The notes: generated from the letters alone by a model not told the origin. Numbered from the stretch's first letter, positions 42,902-52,896 are shown. The stretch: 64,000 nt of DNA from Candidatus Thorarchaeota archaeon (GCA_008080745.1 SHMX01000001.1:244617-308616), one strand, 5' to 3'. Numbers and translations are program-made.

Positions 42902-44947
42902 CTAGATTCCTGTCATCGCTGAAGCTCTAGTCTTCAGAATGGCATTGGTTATAGTAATCACTATCATTTGCATGAGCATCATAACGACACCCAAAGCAGC
43001 CGCAGGACCAGCTCCATAAGGTGGCAGTCCTTCATATACGTCTTTAATCCAATAGGTAAATGGCGCTTGGCCGTAATTCGCACCGCCTAGTATCAGTGCA
43101 GTGCTTACTTCACTAACGGAGTAGATGAATGAGAGCAAGCCTCCCGCAAGTACACTCACTCCAATCAATGGTACAACGATCCTTGCAAATGTTGTATTTT
43201 TACTTGCACCCATATTCAACGATGCTTCTTCCAGGGCCACGGGTGTTTGCTGAAGCCCTGCAAAAGCAGCTCTCACCGTGAATGGGAATTTTCTAACAGT
43301 AAATGACATAATAATTAGAAACATTGGCCAGTCAGCTGGGAAGAACGAGATGTTAGTCCCAGGTATGATTGGAACTGCATAATAGAGATTGAAATATCCA
43401 GCTGCAATAACAATTCCTGGAAGCGCAATTGGGGAGGTGACAAGCATATCAAGTGCAGTCTTTCCGGGGATGTCTTTCCGTGATATTATGTAGGCGGCAA
43501 ATACACCCAAAATAACACAAAGAAGAGTGGCTACGCCCGCATAACCAAGCGTACGAGTTATGGCGCCTTGGATATCTACATCTCCTAATACAGAGTAGTG
43601 ATTAAGATTCATCGGAGGAAATAGCTCACCTCTATATTGTGCTAGGGAGAGCCAAATCACGCTAATCTGTGGAATTAGAGCAAAGAATAACAGAGGAATC
43701 ACAATAATGTACAAAAGAACAGTTGCCTGTGGACTTATCCTTCTGGTTCGAGGATTCCACTGGCCGCCTTTGCTACCAGCAGTATAGCTCCTCAAAGAAG
43801 CATATTTTCTAATTGCTAAGAATCCGACCATGGAAAGAACAAGGAGCATTACTCCTATTGCGGGACCTATTGGGCTGATGGTCCCACTTTCAGCCGTGAT
43901 ATTATCGAATACTTGGAAGGCAAGTAAGTTTCGAACTTGATTCTGTTCAGCAAATACAATTGGCGTTCCCAAATCCTCAATGCTAAGAATAAAGGTTAGA
44001 ATAGCTCCAGCTTGAATTCCGGGCACAGCTAGAGGTAGAGTCACAGAACGGAACAGCTGGAATCCGGTTGCACCGAGGTTCTCAGCCTGTTCTTCTAAGG
44101 AGGGGTCGATACTCATGAAAGAGGAATACGCATTCAAATAGACAAGAGAGAATAGGGATAGTCCTTGTACAACAATGATGGCTGCCAGTCCACTAAATTC
44201 TATTTTGGTCCAAGTTAGCCCAAAGATTCCAAAGAAAGCACCAGCAAGCTGATTGAGATATCCATCACCAGCCATGAAATATTTGATTCCAATAGCACCT
44301 ATGAAGGGTGTTGAAAGCATGGGAAATAAAAGTAAAGTGCGAAGAATTGATTTTCCATGAAATTCATATCTTGCCACAAGAAATGCAAAGAAGGTGCCTA
44401 ATAATACAGATATGATTGTTGTAGCAATTCCCACATATATCGAATTGAGAATTGCACCCATATCAATACCAGAAATTTCAAGCGTGTTAGTGTGTTCGTT
44501 AAAATAAACGAATTCTAGATCTAGCGGAAACCGGGGGATGAAGGAAGGGTTTGAGAAGATTTGGTCAAAGTAATCCAAAGTAAAACCTGATGCATTGAAA
44601 AATGAACTCCAAACAACACTAAGTAGTGGAGCAACAAGAAATAATCCAAACACTGTAACTACGATAATTAACTGAATTCCAACGAGATAATCTATTTCTT
44701 TACGTAATTTATCATATACAGCATACAATTTCTTACCAGGATGTCTAAAGAAATCTACAATACCCTTAAGAAAATTGACAATCCAGTGGAAAGCGCCTTT
44801 AATAGTCCTACCAATTGCTTTGAAGAAACCAGTAATCCCCCCAAAAATAGAAAGGAGGACGGAAACGAGTGGATTAGGGGTTTCCTCAAACTCCGCATCA
44901 ATACTTTGTTCATGCTCCGAAATTTGTTCCACATCGTTCACATCCAT
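42902..44947 (-). CDS. Fused two-domain ABC importer permease (FbpB type)
   Basis: 681 residues with about 12 membrane helices in two homologous halves. Each carries an EAA-type loop: SLEEQAENLGATGFQLFRSV in the first and ALEEASLNMGASKNTTFARI in the second. This fused layout is the FbpB (iron), ThiP and 2-aminoethylphosphonate permease pattern. An acidic and helical N-terminal extension of ~90 residues precedes the first helix and is unusual. Eleven bases separate it from the binding-protein gene. Confidence 0.92.
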   Translation of the reverse strand: MDVNDVEQISEHEQSIDAEFEETPNPLVSVLLSIFGGITGFFKAIGRTIKGAFHWIVNFLKGIVDFFRHPGKKLYAVYDKLRKEIDYLVGIQLIIVVTVFGLFLVAPLLSVVWSSFFNASGFTLDYFDQIFSNPSFIPRFPLDLEFVYFNEHTNTLEISGIDMGAILNSIYVGIATTIISVLLGTFFAFLVARYEFHGKSILRTLLLFPMLSTPFIGAIGIKYFMAGDGYLNQLAGAFFGIFGLTWTKIEFSGLAAIIVVQGLSLFSLVYLNAYSSFMSIDPSLEEQAENLGATGFQLFRSVTLPLAVPGIQAGAILTFILSIEDLGTPIVFAEQNQVRNLLAFQVFDNITAESGTISPIGPAIGVMLLVLSMVGFLAIRKYASLRSYTAGSKGGQWNPRTRRISPQATVLLYIIVIPLLFFALIPQISVIWLSLAQYRGELFPPMNLNHYSVLGDVDIQGAITRTLGYAGVATLLCVILGVFAAYIISRKDIPGKTALDMLVTSPIALPGIVIAAGYFNLYYAVPIIPGTNISFFPADWPMFLIIMSFTVRKFPFTVRAAFAGLQQTPVALEEASLNMGASKNTTFARIVVPLIGVSVLAGGLLSFIYSVSEVSTALILGGANYGQAPFTYWIKDVYEGLPPYGAGPAAALGVVMMLMQMIVITITNAILKTRASAMTGI

Positions 44948-44958
44948 CTACTTCAGTA

Positions 44959-46380
44959 CTAACTTAGATAATCGAGTAGCTCCGACAGAATCGCATCATA
45001 TTGAGCTATAGCTGCATTTGTCCAGAGAGTCTGCATGCTTGCATAAAATGATGTATCTGTAGCCATCCGAGTATTAATCTCCTGACAGAATGCCACAGTG
45101 ACCTTACGGTTTTCACTCTCGTATTCAATGGTTACAGGATCACCAATCTTATTTGCAAAATATTCAAACTCAGACGCATCCAGATTAGCAGCATCATATG
45201 CCTCAACAATTGCCTGCCAGACAGCTACGAGAGAATCGTGTGGGTCATTGAATACAGCTTCAAAGTAAGCTGTAAAGGCAGAATTGATTTCAAGAGATAG
45301 CTCATCATCGAAATCAATACCCTGATTCTCCAAAGTCTGATTATACAATTCATAGAGGTCGGTATTTTCCTGTCCTGTTTCAGTAAAGAATGCTTCCTCC
45401 ATAACTGGCATTCTGTTAATTCCCTCTGTGAACCAAACAGCTTGGCCCTCTGCAGAAAGAACAAAATCAAGAAATGCTTCAGCCTGGTCCATCTTTGGTG
45501 TATCTTTCACAATAGCGATTGGATCACCATTTACAATGGTTTCATTCTCAGGGAGGATATATTCACAATTAGGGTTCTGCTTTTGTGTGGAATACCCATA
45601 GAAGTCAATTGACATAGAAACACCTACTTCACCACTCTCTGCAGCTGCTTGGGTTTCAACAGAGCCTTGATAGAGATTCGCGCTTCCAACCATTCGAGCT
45701 AGAGTCTGCCAACCTGCGTCCCAACCCATACCCTGAGTGACGATTTCATATATTCGAGTATTAGAAGTAGTCTTTGGAGCATTCCCCATAGCTATCGTAG
45801 CAGTGGGGAGAATTGAGCCCCATACTGGCTGAGCCAAGTGGGTCCAATTATTAGGCTCGGGTAGACCATAGGTGTCTAGGAAGTTGTGATTTACTGTGAA
45901 CCCGAAGGAGGATATAGCTGCAGCAACCCAAACAACGTCTCCAGCATCATTTATTCGTTTCATGCTTGCACCTGCAATTTCGTCAGGTACACGACTAAGA
46001 ATTTCTGTTACTTTATCGCTAGTGAGGGGTTCAAGATTTCCATTTCTTTGTTGCTGATCGAATATTGTTGGTCCGCCACCCCAGAGTACATCAATACCAC
46101 CCGCATCTATAACAGTATCCCAGAACTGTGCCTGTTGAGTTTTCCAAACAACATCGACTATACCTAGTTCCTGGGCCTGTTCAGAGGCAAGAAATGCATT
46201 CTCATAAGCTTCGTGGATAGCGGTATCATGACGGGTCAGTACTGTTAAAACATTGCCACCGTCTCCACCAGGTCCTATCTGCATCACGATAACGATTCCT
46301 GCAATACTAATCACTGCAATAACAGCAACAGCTGCAATAATTGTTGTCATATTTCTTCCAGATTCAAACTCAGACGCCAT
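44959..46380 (-). CDS. Membrane-anchored solute-binding protein of the Fbp-type importer
   Basis: About 473 residues from ATG 46380 (GGTGA five bases upstream). An N-terminal membrane helix (MTTIIAAVAVIAVISIAGIV) tethers it to the outer face. The binding fold shows the type-2 periplasmic pattern: VLTVLTRHDTAIHEAYENAF, GGIDVLWGGGPTIFDQQ, FTVNHNFLDTYGLPEPNNWT. This group binds iron, thiamine or phosphonates; the ligand cannot be decided. It is the first gene of the operon with permease and ATPase, and divergent from a set of surface hydrolases. Confidence 0.88.
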   Translation of the reverse strand: MASEFESGRNMTTIIAAVAVIAVISIAGIVIVMQIGPGGDGGNVLTVLTRHDTAIHEAYENAFLASEQAQELGIVDVVWKTQQAQFWDTVIDAGGIDVLWGGGPTIFDQQQRNGNLEPLTSDKVTEILSRVPDEIAGASMKRINDAGDVVWVAAAISSFGFTVNHNFLDTYGLPEPNNWTHLAQPVWGSILPTATIAMGNAPKTTSNTRIYEIVTQGMGWDAGWQTLARMVGSANLYQGSVETQAAAESGEVGVSMSIDFYGYSTQKQNPNCEYILPENETIVNGDPIAIVKDTPKMDQAEAFLDFVLSAEGQAVWFTEGINRMPVMEEAFFTETGQENTDLYELYNQTLENQGIDFDDELSLEINSAFTAYFEAVFNDPHDSLVAVWQAIVEAYDAANLDASEFEYFANKIGDPVTIEYESENRKVTVAFCQEINTRMATDTSFYASMQTLWTNAAIAQYDAILSELLDYLS

Positions 46381-46587
46381 CTTCTTCACCATCCTTGAAA
46401 AGAGAATTCATAATCTTATATTTCACATTATCCTCTCTCAAGGTTTCCTAATTTTGAAATGAACAGTCCTGAATATTAATACTTTGGAATCCATTCAAAT
46501 ACACGAATTTTTGACATTAATATTATAAGGAACTATATGCTAAATTGGGGACGCATGAGTTAGGACAAGATAATCTGCTCCCAAAGG

Positions 46588-46596
46588 TCTAAATAC
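46588..46596 (+). promoter_or_regulatory. Candidate TATA box for the surface-protein genes
   Basis: TCTAAATAC lies about 65 bases before ATG 46661 in the 280-base divergent gap between the importer and the surface genes. The rest of the gap shows only AT-rich sequence and no ORF. Confidence 0.3.
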
Positions 46597-46660
46597 TGGG
46601 AGAGAGATTATTTTGTTATCCCTCTCGATGTCCGGAGGACTTACGAGGAGAAAAATAAAA

Positions 46661-47698
46661 ATGAGAGCAGGAAGCAATACTCGCAAATTCGCTTCGATTA
46701 TTCTTATCGTAGCACTATTTGCACCTTACTTATTCGGTGGTTTTGCTCCAATCCATGCTAACGCCCAAGAGGAACAAACAATTGTGTTTGATATGAGTCA
46801 TGGACAATATTCAGACTCCATTTGGGAGGCTGAAGACTTTGATCTTAGGCTCTATCTTGGTCCAGATTACAAGTTAGTATGGGCATGGGGTGGACTGAAT
46901 GATAGTGTTCTCGCTGATGCTGATGGATTGGTTATTGGATCAATCTACGGTGATGAAAACGGCTTTACAACCGCAGAAATTGAAGCTGTTTCCACATGGT
47001 TTAATGCTGGAAACAAATTCCTTTGGGTTGGAGCTGATTCAGATTTCAGTGGAGCATACATCAATAACAACATGAGCGCAATCCTAGAAGCTTGCGGCTC
47101 ACATGTATATCCAGAACCAACTGCTGTTGAAGACCCAGAATACAATGCTGGTTCAGCTTACAGAGTTGTCGCAACAGAATACAGTACTGACCCATTTGTT
47201 GCAGACATTGTAGAAGGAGTCAATGCAACTCTAATGCACGGACCTACCTGTCTATATGGAGCAACTGGTGGAGCAGCAGATGCTGGTCCAGTTGACCTCA
47301 GAACTACCGATATTGCCAATGTCTATCCAGTCATGAGATACAGCGAAAATGCTGTAATTGCTGATGGTGACACTGTTGATCCACTAGCTCATCCCACTGA
47401 TGCTGAGGGTGACTTCGTTGCAATGACAGTGGAAACATATGCAGGTACCAATCAGACTGGAATTATCGTGGTTTCAGGTGCATCACCCTATGGTGATTAC
47501 AAACCAATGACCGCTACATCATACTATGATGTGCCCTTAACTGGTCACTATCTAGTTAGACAAACTTTTGATTGGGGAATGGAAATGGCTCCAACTCTTG
47601 TAGCCCCAGATCCACTAGGCGGATTACTCCCCATCATTGCAGTTGTTGGTATAGCAATTGTTGTTGTAGTTGTAATGTATTTCATTATGAAGAAGTAA
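46661..47698 (+). CDS. Membrane-anchored surface protein with Rossmann-like (GATase-like) domain
   Basis: About 345 residues from ATG 46661 (GAGGAG ten bases upstream). Signal sequence FASIILIVALFAPYLFGGFA with Ala-rich cleavage site, then an alpha/beta domain (IVFDMSHGQYSDSIW, VLADADGLVIGSIYGDENGF, STWFNAGNKFLWVGADSDFS) like the DUF4350/GATase-like domains of surface proteins. A C-terminal helix (LLPIIAVVGIAIVVVVVMYF) with a basic tail anchors it. No catalytic residues are clear. The same domain type occurs in the next two genes, so the three form a family set. Confidence 0.72.
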   Translation: MRAGSNTRKFASIILIVALFAPYLFGGFAPIHANAQEEQTIVFDMSHGQYSDSIWEAEDFDLRLYLGPDYKLVWAWGGLNDSVLADADGLVIGSIYGDENGFTTAEIEAVSTWFNAGNKFLWVGADSDFSGAYINNNMSAILEACGSHVYPEPTAVEDPEYNAGSAYRVVATEYSTDPFVADIVEGVNATLMHGPTCLYGATGGAADAGPVDLRTTDIANVYPVMRYSENAVIADGDTVDPLAHPTDAEGDFVAMTVETYAGTNQTGIIVVSGASPYGDYKPMTATSYYDVPLTGHYLVRQTFDWGMEMAPTLVAPDPLGGLLPIIAVVGIAIVVVVVMYFIMKK

Positions 47699-47722
47699 TT
47701 TCTACTTCTTCTCAACTCTTTT
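47689..47722 (+). terminator. Intrinsic-type terminator overlapping the stop codon
   Basis: GAAGAAGTA (47689-47697) pairs with TACTTCTTC (47703-47711) over a five-base loop, and a run of nine T follows shortly after. The stem includes the last codons and the stop. Confidence 0.7.
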
Positions 47723-47789
47723 TTTTTCTCACAACTAACCTTTTATCAAGCAGCTTCACAGTATTTCTAGTAACAGAAGGCTGTGTATA

Positions 47790-50204
47790 ATGGTTTCACG
47801 AAAGCTGATTTTGCTCGGAGTATTCATTTCAGTTCTGTTGTTCGCACCAATGGTCTATCAAAGCTACGATTTGGACTTGTCCTCTAATTACCAATCCAAT
47901 TCTGCCCAGACCTTTACTGGTGCAAAGATTCTCTTTGATGAGGCTCATACCAAAAACGGGAGTGCTCTATGGACTCCTGGAAATGCATCACTTTTTAGTG
48001 CATTATTAACAGAGAACGGACATGAATCAGACACTAATTTTGAAAATGATCTAGATTCCACACTATTGAGTAATTACGATATTCTTGTGTTATTCTTTCC
48101 TCAGATATCTCTAAAGTCGTCAGAGGTCACTGCAATCGAAGATTTTGTTGAAAATGGAGGTGGTTTACTCCTAGTCGGTATCGATAATCAGACAACTTCT
48201 TGGCTATATACGCCAGAACATCTGAATAGTATATCTGAATCATTTGGAATAACATTCAATCTTGATGAGTGGAGTGGAACTGCTAATGATTTCGATGATC
48301 ATCAAGTCATGCAGGGAGTTTCTTCAATTCACTCAAACTCAGAACAGCATTCAGCTTGTTCTTTATCGCTTTCAGGTTCAGCGACATCAGTCGCACTTTA
48401 TGATGGAAATTCTATTGTTGCAGTATCGTCCTCAGGTTCAGGACGGGTTGTTGCGGTAGGAACATTGGCACCATTCCTGATGTATAATGAAAAAGTGAAT
48501 CTCTTAGAGTCAAGATATGACCATCATCAATTCTCATTGAATGTCATCGATTGGCTCAGTGGTAATGCCCATAGAACTGCTACGATTCCAGAGCGGAATG
48601 TGCTGTATGTAGGAGATGGTCCCAATCTAACTCCGGCACAAATAGCAGAATACAAGATATTTACGGGAGTCTATCATGAACATACTACACACAGTGATGG
48701 AGCACAAGATCCCGATGAGGTACTAGATACTGCAATGGATATTTCATTAGATTTCATGATTCCTACCGATCACTCCTACGATGTAGAGCCCACAAACCAG
48801 AGAGGAGGAATTACTGGAGCTATGGCAATGAGAGAAATAGCTAAGAGAAATGGTTTGGATATTCATATCGTACTAGGAGCGGAGTTATCTAAGGGCAAAC
48901 ATTCTGTTGCATTTCCATTAACTGAAAATGTCTATACAAATATACAACAAGAAATGATCACCGAATCACATAATCAAGGTGCTATAATTGGATTATGCCA
49001 TCCGACAATAGATCCCACTTATGCACCAGTATACGAAGAATTTGAGTCATATGACTATGACTTCATAGAAGTCGATAATTCTGGATTCATCTACGGTTCA
49101 GGAGAAGAGGGATTTTCCAAGAACTTCATGGGAGCTTCAGACTTTCATGATAGATGGAAAATGAATACCATGCTCAATGTGCTCTTCATTCAGAACCCAA
49201 CCGGTCCAGATGGTAGTATCAGCGATGCAGATATCGTTGATGCGGTTCTTAATAGGCGAATTGTAATCATCGATAAAATCAATTCAATAGTATATGGAGA
49301 AAAGGTGTGGGTAGACAGATTCTTAGAGATGGAGGAAGAAACTGAAACGAGTATTTCTACCGCTACGACCATAATTCAACAAGAAGAAGCGACTGGCACC
49401 TCTGTAGGTCTATCAAGACTATATCTTAGATGGGCAGAAAGCGCCTTTGATTACATGAGCTATGGAAAATCTCTTAGATACTCCAATAACTCAATATCAC
49501 CAGATAGTATAGGTATTGACATAGAGATAGCCAGTCCGGAGGAATTTGTCTTTGAGGAGAACTCCGCGTTTGATGTGACAATTGATATCACAAACAATCT
49601 GGACTATGAAATCTCGATTAACACTTCTCTCATCAAGGCAACCCACTTGGATATCAGTCCAATCAACCAAGAACAATCGATTCCCGATGGTTCGAGTGTT
49701 TCGTTTACTAGACCTGCACAACTTACTGAACCTGGATTCGTGAATATACTCATCAACATCCTTGACTTTGATACCAACGACGATTTGATGCCCGTTATAC
49801 TCAGAATGGGAGGAATAGTTGACGTAATTAATTTCGATGAGGAACTTGATGAAACAGGCACTACAGTCCAAGTGTGGGTTCCTACCCAACGAGATGACTA
49901 CGGTCAGATCAAGTCTGCTACACTCACTTATACAGATAGTAGTGGACAAGAGTATTCCGTCGCAATGAGCCCCAGAATAGATGGGGTTAGGGGAGAAATT
50001 ACGGACTATTATGCAGGTGAAACTCTTGATTTGTCTATTGAAATCGTGGATTATGCAGGTGAAACCTATACTCTGACAGGAACCTATACTGTGCAAGAAG
50101 GGGCACCACCACTTCCATTAATGCCAATTATAGCTGTGATTGGTATTGCTGGAGTTGCTGCAGTAGTTATAGTGATAGCTTTCAGAAAGTTCAAAGGTAC
50201 CTAG
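47790..50204 (+). CDS. Surface protein: GATase-like domain plus PHP phosphoesterase domain, membrane anchored
   Basis: 804 residues. Signal helix (LILLGVFISVLLFAPMVY), then a GATase-like domain with DILVLFFPQISLKSSEVTAI and ENGGGLLLVGIDN. From about residue 285 comes a PHP domain with metal motifs: GVYHEHTTHSDG (HxH), PTDHSYD, GAELSKGKH, GLCHPTIDP and GASDFHDRW. A beta-rich region (residues ~560-780) and a C-terminal helix (LMPIIAVIGIAGVAAVVIVI) end it. PHP domains hydrolyse phosphate esters, so this is probably an extracellular phosphoesterase. Its neighbours supply similar domains and a phospholipase C-like domain. Confidence 0.8.
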   Translation: MVSRKLILLGVFISVLLFAPMVYQSYDLDLSSNYQSNSAQTFTGAKILFDEAHTKNGSALWTPGNASLFSALLTENGHESDTNFENDLDSTLLSNYDILVLFFPQISLKSSEVTAIEDFVENGGGLLLVGIDNQTTSWLYTPEHLNSISESFGITFNLDEWSGTANDFDDHQVMQGVSSIHSNSEQHSACSLSLSGSATSVALYDGNSIVAVSSSGSGRVVAVGTLAPFLMYNEKVNLLESRYDHHQFSLNVIDWLSGNAHRTATIPERNVLYVGDGPNLTPAQIAEYKIFTGVYHEHTTHSDGAQDPDEVLDTAMDISLDFMIPTDHSYDVEPTNQRGGITGAMAMREIAKRNGLDIHIVLGAELSKGKHSVAFPLTENVYTNIQQEMITESHNQGAIIGLCHPTIDPTYAPVYEEFESYDYDFIEVDNSGFIYGSGEEGFSKNFMGASDFHDRWKMNTMLNVLFIQNPTGPDGSISDADIVDAVLNRRIVIIDKINSIVYGEKVWVDRFLEMEEETETSISTATTIIQQEEATGTSVGLSRLYLRWAESAFDYMSYGKSLRYSNNSISPDSIGIDIEIASPEEFVFEENSAFDVTIDITNNLDYEISINTSLIKATHLDISPINQEQSIPDGSSVSFTRPAQLTEPGFVNILINILDFDTNDDLMPVILRMGGIVDVINFDEELDETGTTVQVWVPTQRDDYGQIKSATLTYTDSSGQEYSVAMSPRIDGVRGEITDYYAGETLDLSIEIVDYAGETYTLTGTYTVQEGAPPLPLMPIIAVIGIAGVAAVVIVIAFRKFKGT

Positions 50205-50212
50205 ATACCGTC

Positions 50213-50249
50213 GAGGTGTAGATTATCTACACCTCATATTCTTATTTTT
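50213..50249 (+). terminator. Hairpin terminator after the PHP surface-protein gene
   Basis: A perfect 11-bp inverted repeat, GAGGTGTAGAT (50213-50223) and ATCTACACCTC (50225-50235), around a single base, then ATATTCTTATTTTT. In RNA the loop would open by a few pairs. Confidence 0.7.
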
Positions 50250-50256
50250 GCATACC

Positions 50257-50265
50257 ATTTAATAC
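50257..50265 (+). promoter_or_regulatory. Candidate TATA box
   Basis: ATTTAATAC stands 22 bases before ATG 50288, right after the terminator of the previous gene, so the phospholipase-like gene probably has its own promoter. Confidence 0.4.
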
Positions 50266-50287
50266 TAACAACCACCGAAAAGATGGT

Positions 50288-52159
50288 ATGAAACGTACTT
50301 CTACCATTCTGATTATCTTGATAATCCCTCTGTTCGTTGGAGTATTCATTACAGGACAAACTCCTACTGCAGCTTGGGGATTGAACACACACCAATTCAT
50401 TGTATCAGAAGCTATGAGCGAAATTTCCAATGACACCTGGGCGGAGGTGTTTGAATATTATTCACCTGAGATTCTTAGTGGATGTACATTGCCAGACACC
50501 GCATGGCAAGATTGGGATAATCATTTGTACTATCCTGAAACTGGCGAATATAACGCACCCAATGCAGCTAAACTCTACTATGATTATGCACTAGCTAATT
50601 TCTCTGCCGAGAATTGGGTAGATGGCTTTGTAGCAGTTGGAGTAATGACCCACTACTTCAGTGATCCATGTATTCCGATTCATACTGGTCCGAATTGGCC
50701 AGGACATAGTGGATATGAACGTGATATTAATGAACACCTGAACGATCTTACACTGATAGAATCAGAAGAAACAGAGGTAGAAAATGTTTCACAGATGGTC
50801 GTAGATGCAGCAACATACTCACATCAATACTATGACACTGTAGTTGAAGCTTATGATGATGATGACTCACGAGTATTAATGTCAGATACAGAAATAAAAA
50901 CACTCACCGAAGAATGCCTCTCGATGGCAATAAACGGTTGTCTCTCTCTTTTCTATACATTATCACAAGAAGTTGAGGCGCCCGATATAACTATAGAACT
51001 CACCCATGTTGCTGTAGTTGATTATGCTCATAACAATGATTACATAGACTATGCAGGAGAAGACGAATTATCTGCTCTAAATCAAAGTTTGGCCAGAGAA
51101 GGTTTTGAGATGCGAAAGCAAACAACAGCTTTTACGTCTGGCGATCTCACCGATGCAGAACTATTAATCATAACTTGTGCGTTGGAGGAGTATAGCAGTT
51201 CTGAATTGTCAGCAATATCATCATGGGCATCTTCAGGCAATAAAACGCTCATAATAACTGGAAGAGGTGATTACTCAGAATATGTAGAAGTTGCTCGTTC
51301 AAACCAAATCCTAGAAGAGATAGGTTCAGACATCAGAATTAATGATGATAATGTCTACATGGAGGGAACATATCAACCGTTTTACAATGATCTTACGGAG
51401 ATACCTTCCAGTACAGATACTGTGGGGCTCACAGAGGATGTGGATGCTGTTACCTTCTTTTCTCCAACAAGCTTGTATTTCTTAGATGATGATGCACCAT
51501 TGCCAATCATTTATGCAGATGCATCTGGATACCAGACGAATCAAAACCCTCCTGCAATATCTGTAATCTATGATGATCAAATGGATGGAAAATATGGAGA
51601 TCAGATTATACTTGGTGCAGCAGAGGAAATTGGAAGCTTTCGATTAGTTGTAACTGGCACGACCTTTTTCAGTAATTTCGATTATCAAAAAAGTGTTAAT
51701 TTTGATAATATCGTTTTGTTGGAAAACATCTTAGAATGGGCAAAAGGAATACGCCTGATTGATACAATACCGTTGGTTGATGAGGTAGGACCAAGAATTG
51801 GCGAACTGACTACAACAACACAACAGCCAATTTCTGAAGAGATGGCAACTTTTACTGCCAGTGTATCTGATCCAAGTGGTGTTAAGAATGTAAGTGTGGA
51901 ATATGTCTTGAATGGAATCACACATACATTTGCAATGACTGGAAGTGATGGACAATATACAGTCGATATTCCGAATCCTGGAACAACAGTTAATCTTCGC
52001 GTTGTTGCTTATGATAATGATAACAATTATGCAATAAGAGGCGACTTTGCAGTGATTTGGGAGAGATCAGGTGGTATTGACCCTCTTCTAATTGCAATAA
52101 TTGGTATTGCTGCAGTAGTTGGCATTGTTGTGGTTGTAATACTCATTAAAATGCGATAA
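50288..52159 (+). CDS. Secreted zinc phospholipase C/S1-P1 nuclease-like protein with GATase-like domain and anchor
   Basis: 623 residues. Signal helix (ILIILIIPLFVGVFITG) ending TAA before Trp30. The zinc-dependent PLC/S1 nuclease fold starts WGLNTHQFIVSEAM, and residues HYFSDPCIPIHTGPNWPGHS with RDINEHL supply further His/Asp ligands. In this family the mature N-terminal Trp binds zinc, so cleavage before Trp30 would make the site. A GATase-like domain (about 235-480), an Ig-like domain (about 515-590) and a C-terminal helix (PLLIAIIGIAAVVGIVVVVI) follow. It probably cleaves phospholipids or nucleic acids at the cell surface. Confidence 0.82.
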   Translation: MKRTSTILIILIIPLFVGVFITGQTPTAAWGLNTHQFIVSEAMSEISNDTWAEVFEYYSPEILSGCTLPDTAWQDWDNHLYYPETGEYNAPNAAKLYYDYALANFSAENWVDGFVAVGVMTHYFSDPCIPIHTGPNWPGHSGYERDINEHLNDLTLIESEETEVENVSQMVVDAATYSHQYYDTVVEAYDDDDSRVLMSDTEIKTLTEECLSMAINGCLSLFYTLSQEVEAPDITIELTHVAVVDYAHNNDYIDYAGEDELSALNQSLAREGFEMRKQTTAFTSGDLTDAELLIITCALEEYSSSELSAISSWASSGNKTLIITGRGDYSEYVEVARSNQILEEIGSDIRINDDNVYMEGTYQPFYNDLTEIPSSTDTVGLTEDVDAVTFFSPTSLYFLDDDAPLPIIYADASGYQTNQNPPAISVIYDDQMDGKYGDQIILGAAEEIGSFRLVVTGTTFFSNFDYQKSVNFDNIVLLENILEWAKGIRLIDTIPLVDEVGPRIGELTTTTQQPISEEMATFTASVSDPSGVKNVSVEYVLNGITHTFAMTGSDGQYTVDIPNPGTTVNLRVVAYDNDNNYAIRGDFAVIWERSGGIDPLLIAIIGIAAVVGIVVVVILIKMR

Positions 52160-52165
52160 GTACGT

Positions 52166-52203
52166 ACGAGTCGGCATGATATTGTCGACTTGTTATTATT
52201 TTA
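52166..52203 (+). terminator. Hairpin terminator
   Basis: ACGAGTCG (52166-52173) pairs with CGACTTGT (52186-52193), one G-U pair, loop of 12, followed by TATTATTTTATAT. It lies just after the phospholipase-like gene. Confidence 0.5.
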
Positions 52204-52293
52204 TATGATAATATAGTAGGTTTACGCATTCTGCGTACATTCATATGTAAATTCTTCATAGTAATAGATGCCACTGCCTAGGGGTCCTGCAGT

Positions 52294-52896
52294 ATGACAG
52301 ATGTCATAGAAGCAATTGAACAAGAGATAGAGCGAGCAATTATCCGATCATTTGGTTATTCGATTATTGAATTTGAACCTGTATTATTCCACAAATTCCT
52401 AATTGTGGCAGGTGCACATTCAGCTATTACTCCAGAGAAATTTCGATCACACCTTATGAAAATGCATTCTAAAGGGTATGTAAGTCCCTTGGAATTTCAA
52501 GGAAAACGTTCATGGCGAAAGCTTATCGTTGAAGATCAGATTATTAATGACTCTGATAGTGAAATAGAAAAATCAATTGCCCCTATGGAAACAAAGAGAA
52601 AGATAGCTCCACCAAGAGACAGAGTAGTCACCGAATCAAGGATACTGGCAGATGACATGCTGAAAATAATAGAATCCAAGCTTCGTCAAGAGGGGTTAAA
52701 GGAAAAAGAACTGGATAAATTAGCTTCCGAGCATGTCCAAAATATGCGAAGAGCACTTAGCAGGTCGGAGGAATTATTCTTCCAATATGTACAGGATGTG
52801 CTACCGACGCTGTTTGATAGCTTTGCCGCTCTCCTCAAATCAAAAGGTACAGATATTTTGCTACCCGCATTGCGATATTTAGAGTGCAGTCTATAG
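52294..52896 (+). CDS. Uncharacterised protein with winged-helix-like N-terminus
   Basis: 200 residues, soluble. The first ~90 residues are helical with a wing-like end (PEKFRSHLMKMHSKGYVSPL), which resembles a winged-helix fold. A charged linker (PMETKRKIAPPRDRVVTES) follows, then a long C-terminal helix with coiled-coil-like character (DMLKIIESKLRQEGLKEKEL). AGGGG lies about ten bases before the ATG. No catalytic motif. Function unknown; it may be a DNA-binding regulator. It is convergent with the GGPP synthase gene. Confidence 0.65.
   Translation: MTDVIEAIEQEIERAIIRSFGYSIIEFEPVLFHKFLIVAGAHSAITPEKFRSHLMKMHSKGYVSPLEFQGKRSWRKLIVEDQIINDSDSEIEKSIAPMETKRKIAPPRDRVVTESRILADDMLKIIESKLRQEGLKEKELDKLASEHVQNMRRALSRSEELFFQYVQDVLPTLFDSFAALLKSKGTDILLPALRYLECSL

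Noticed and set aside
49497..50096. 199-codon minus-strand frame inside the PHP surface-protein gene
   Set aside because: Fully antisense to a well-supported domain protein and without a start signal; a shadow frame.
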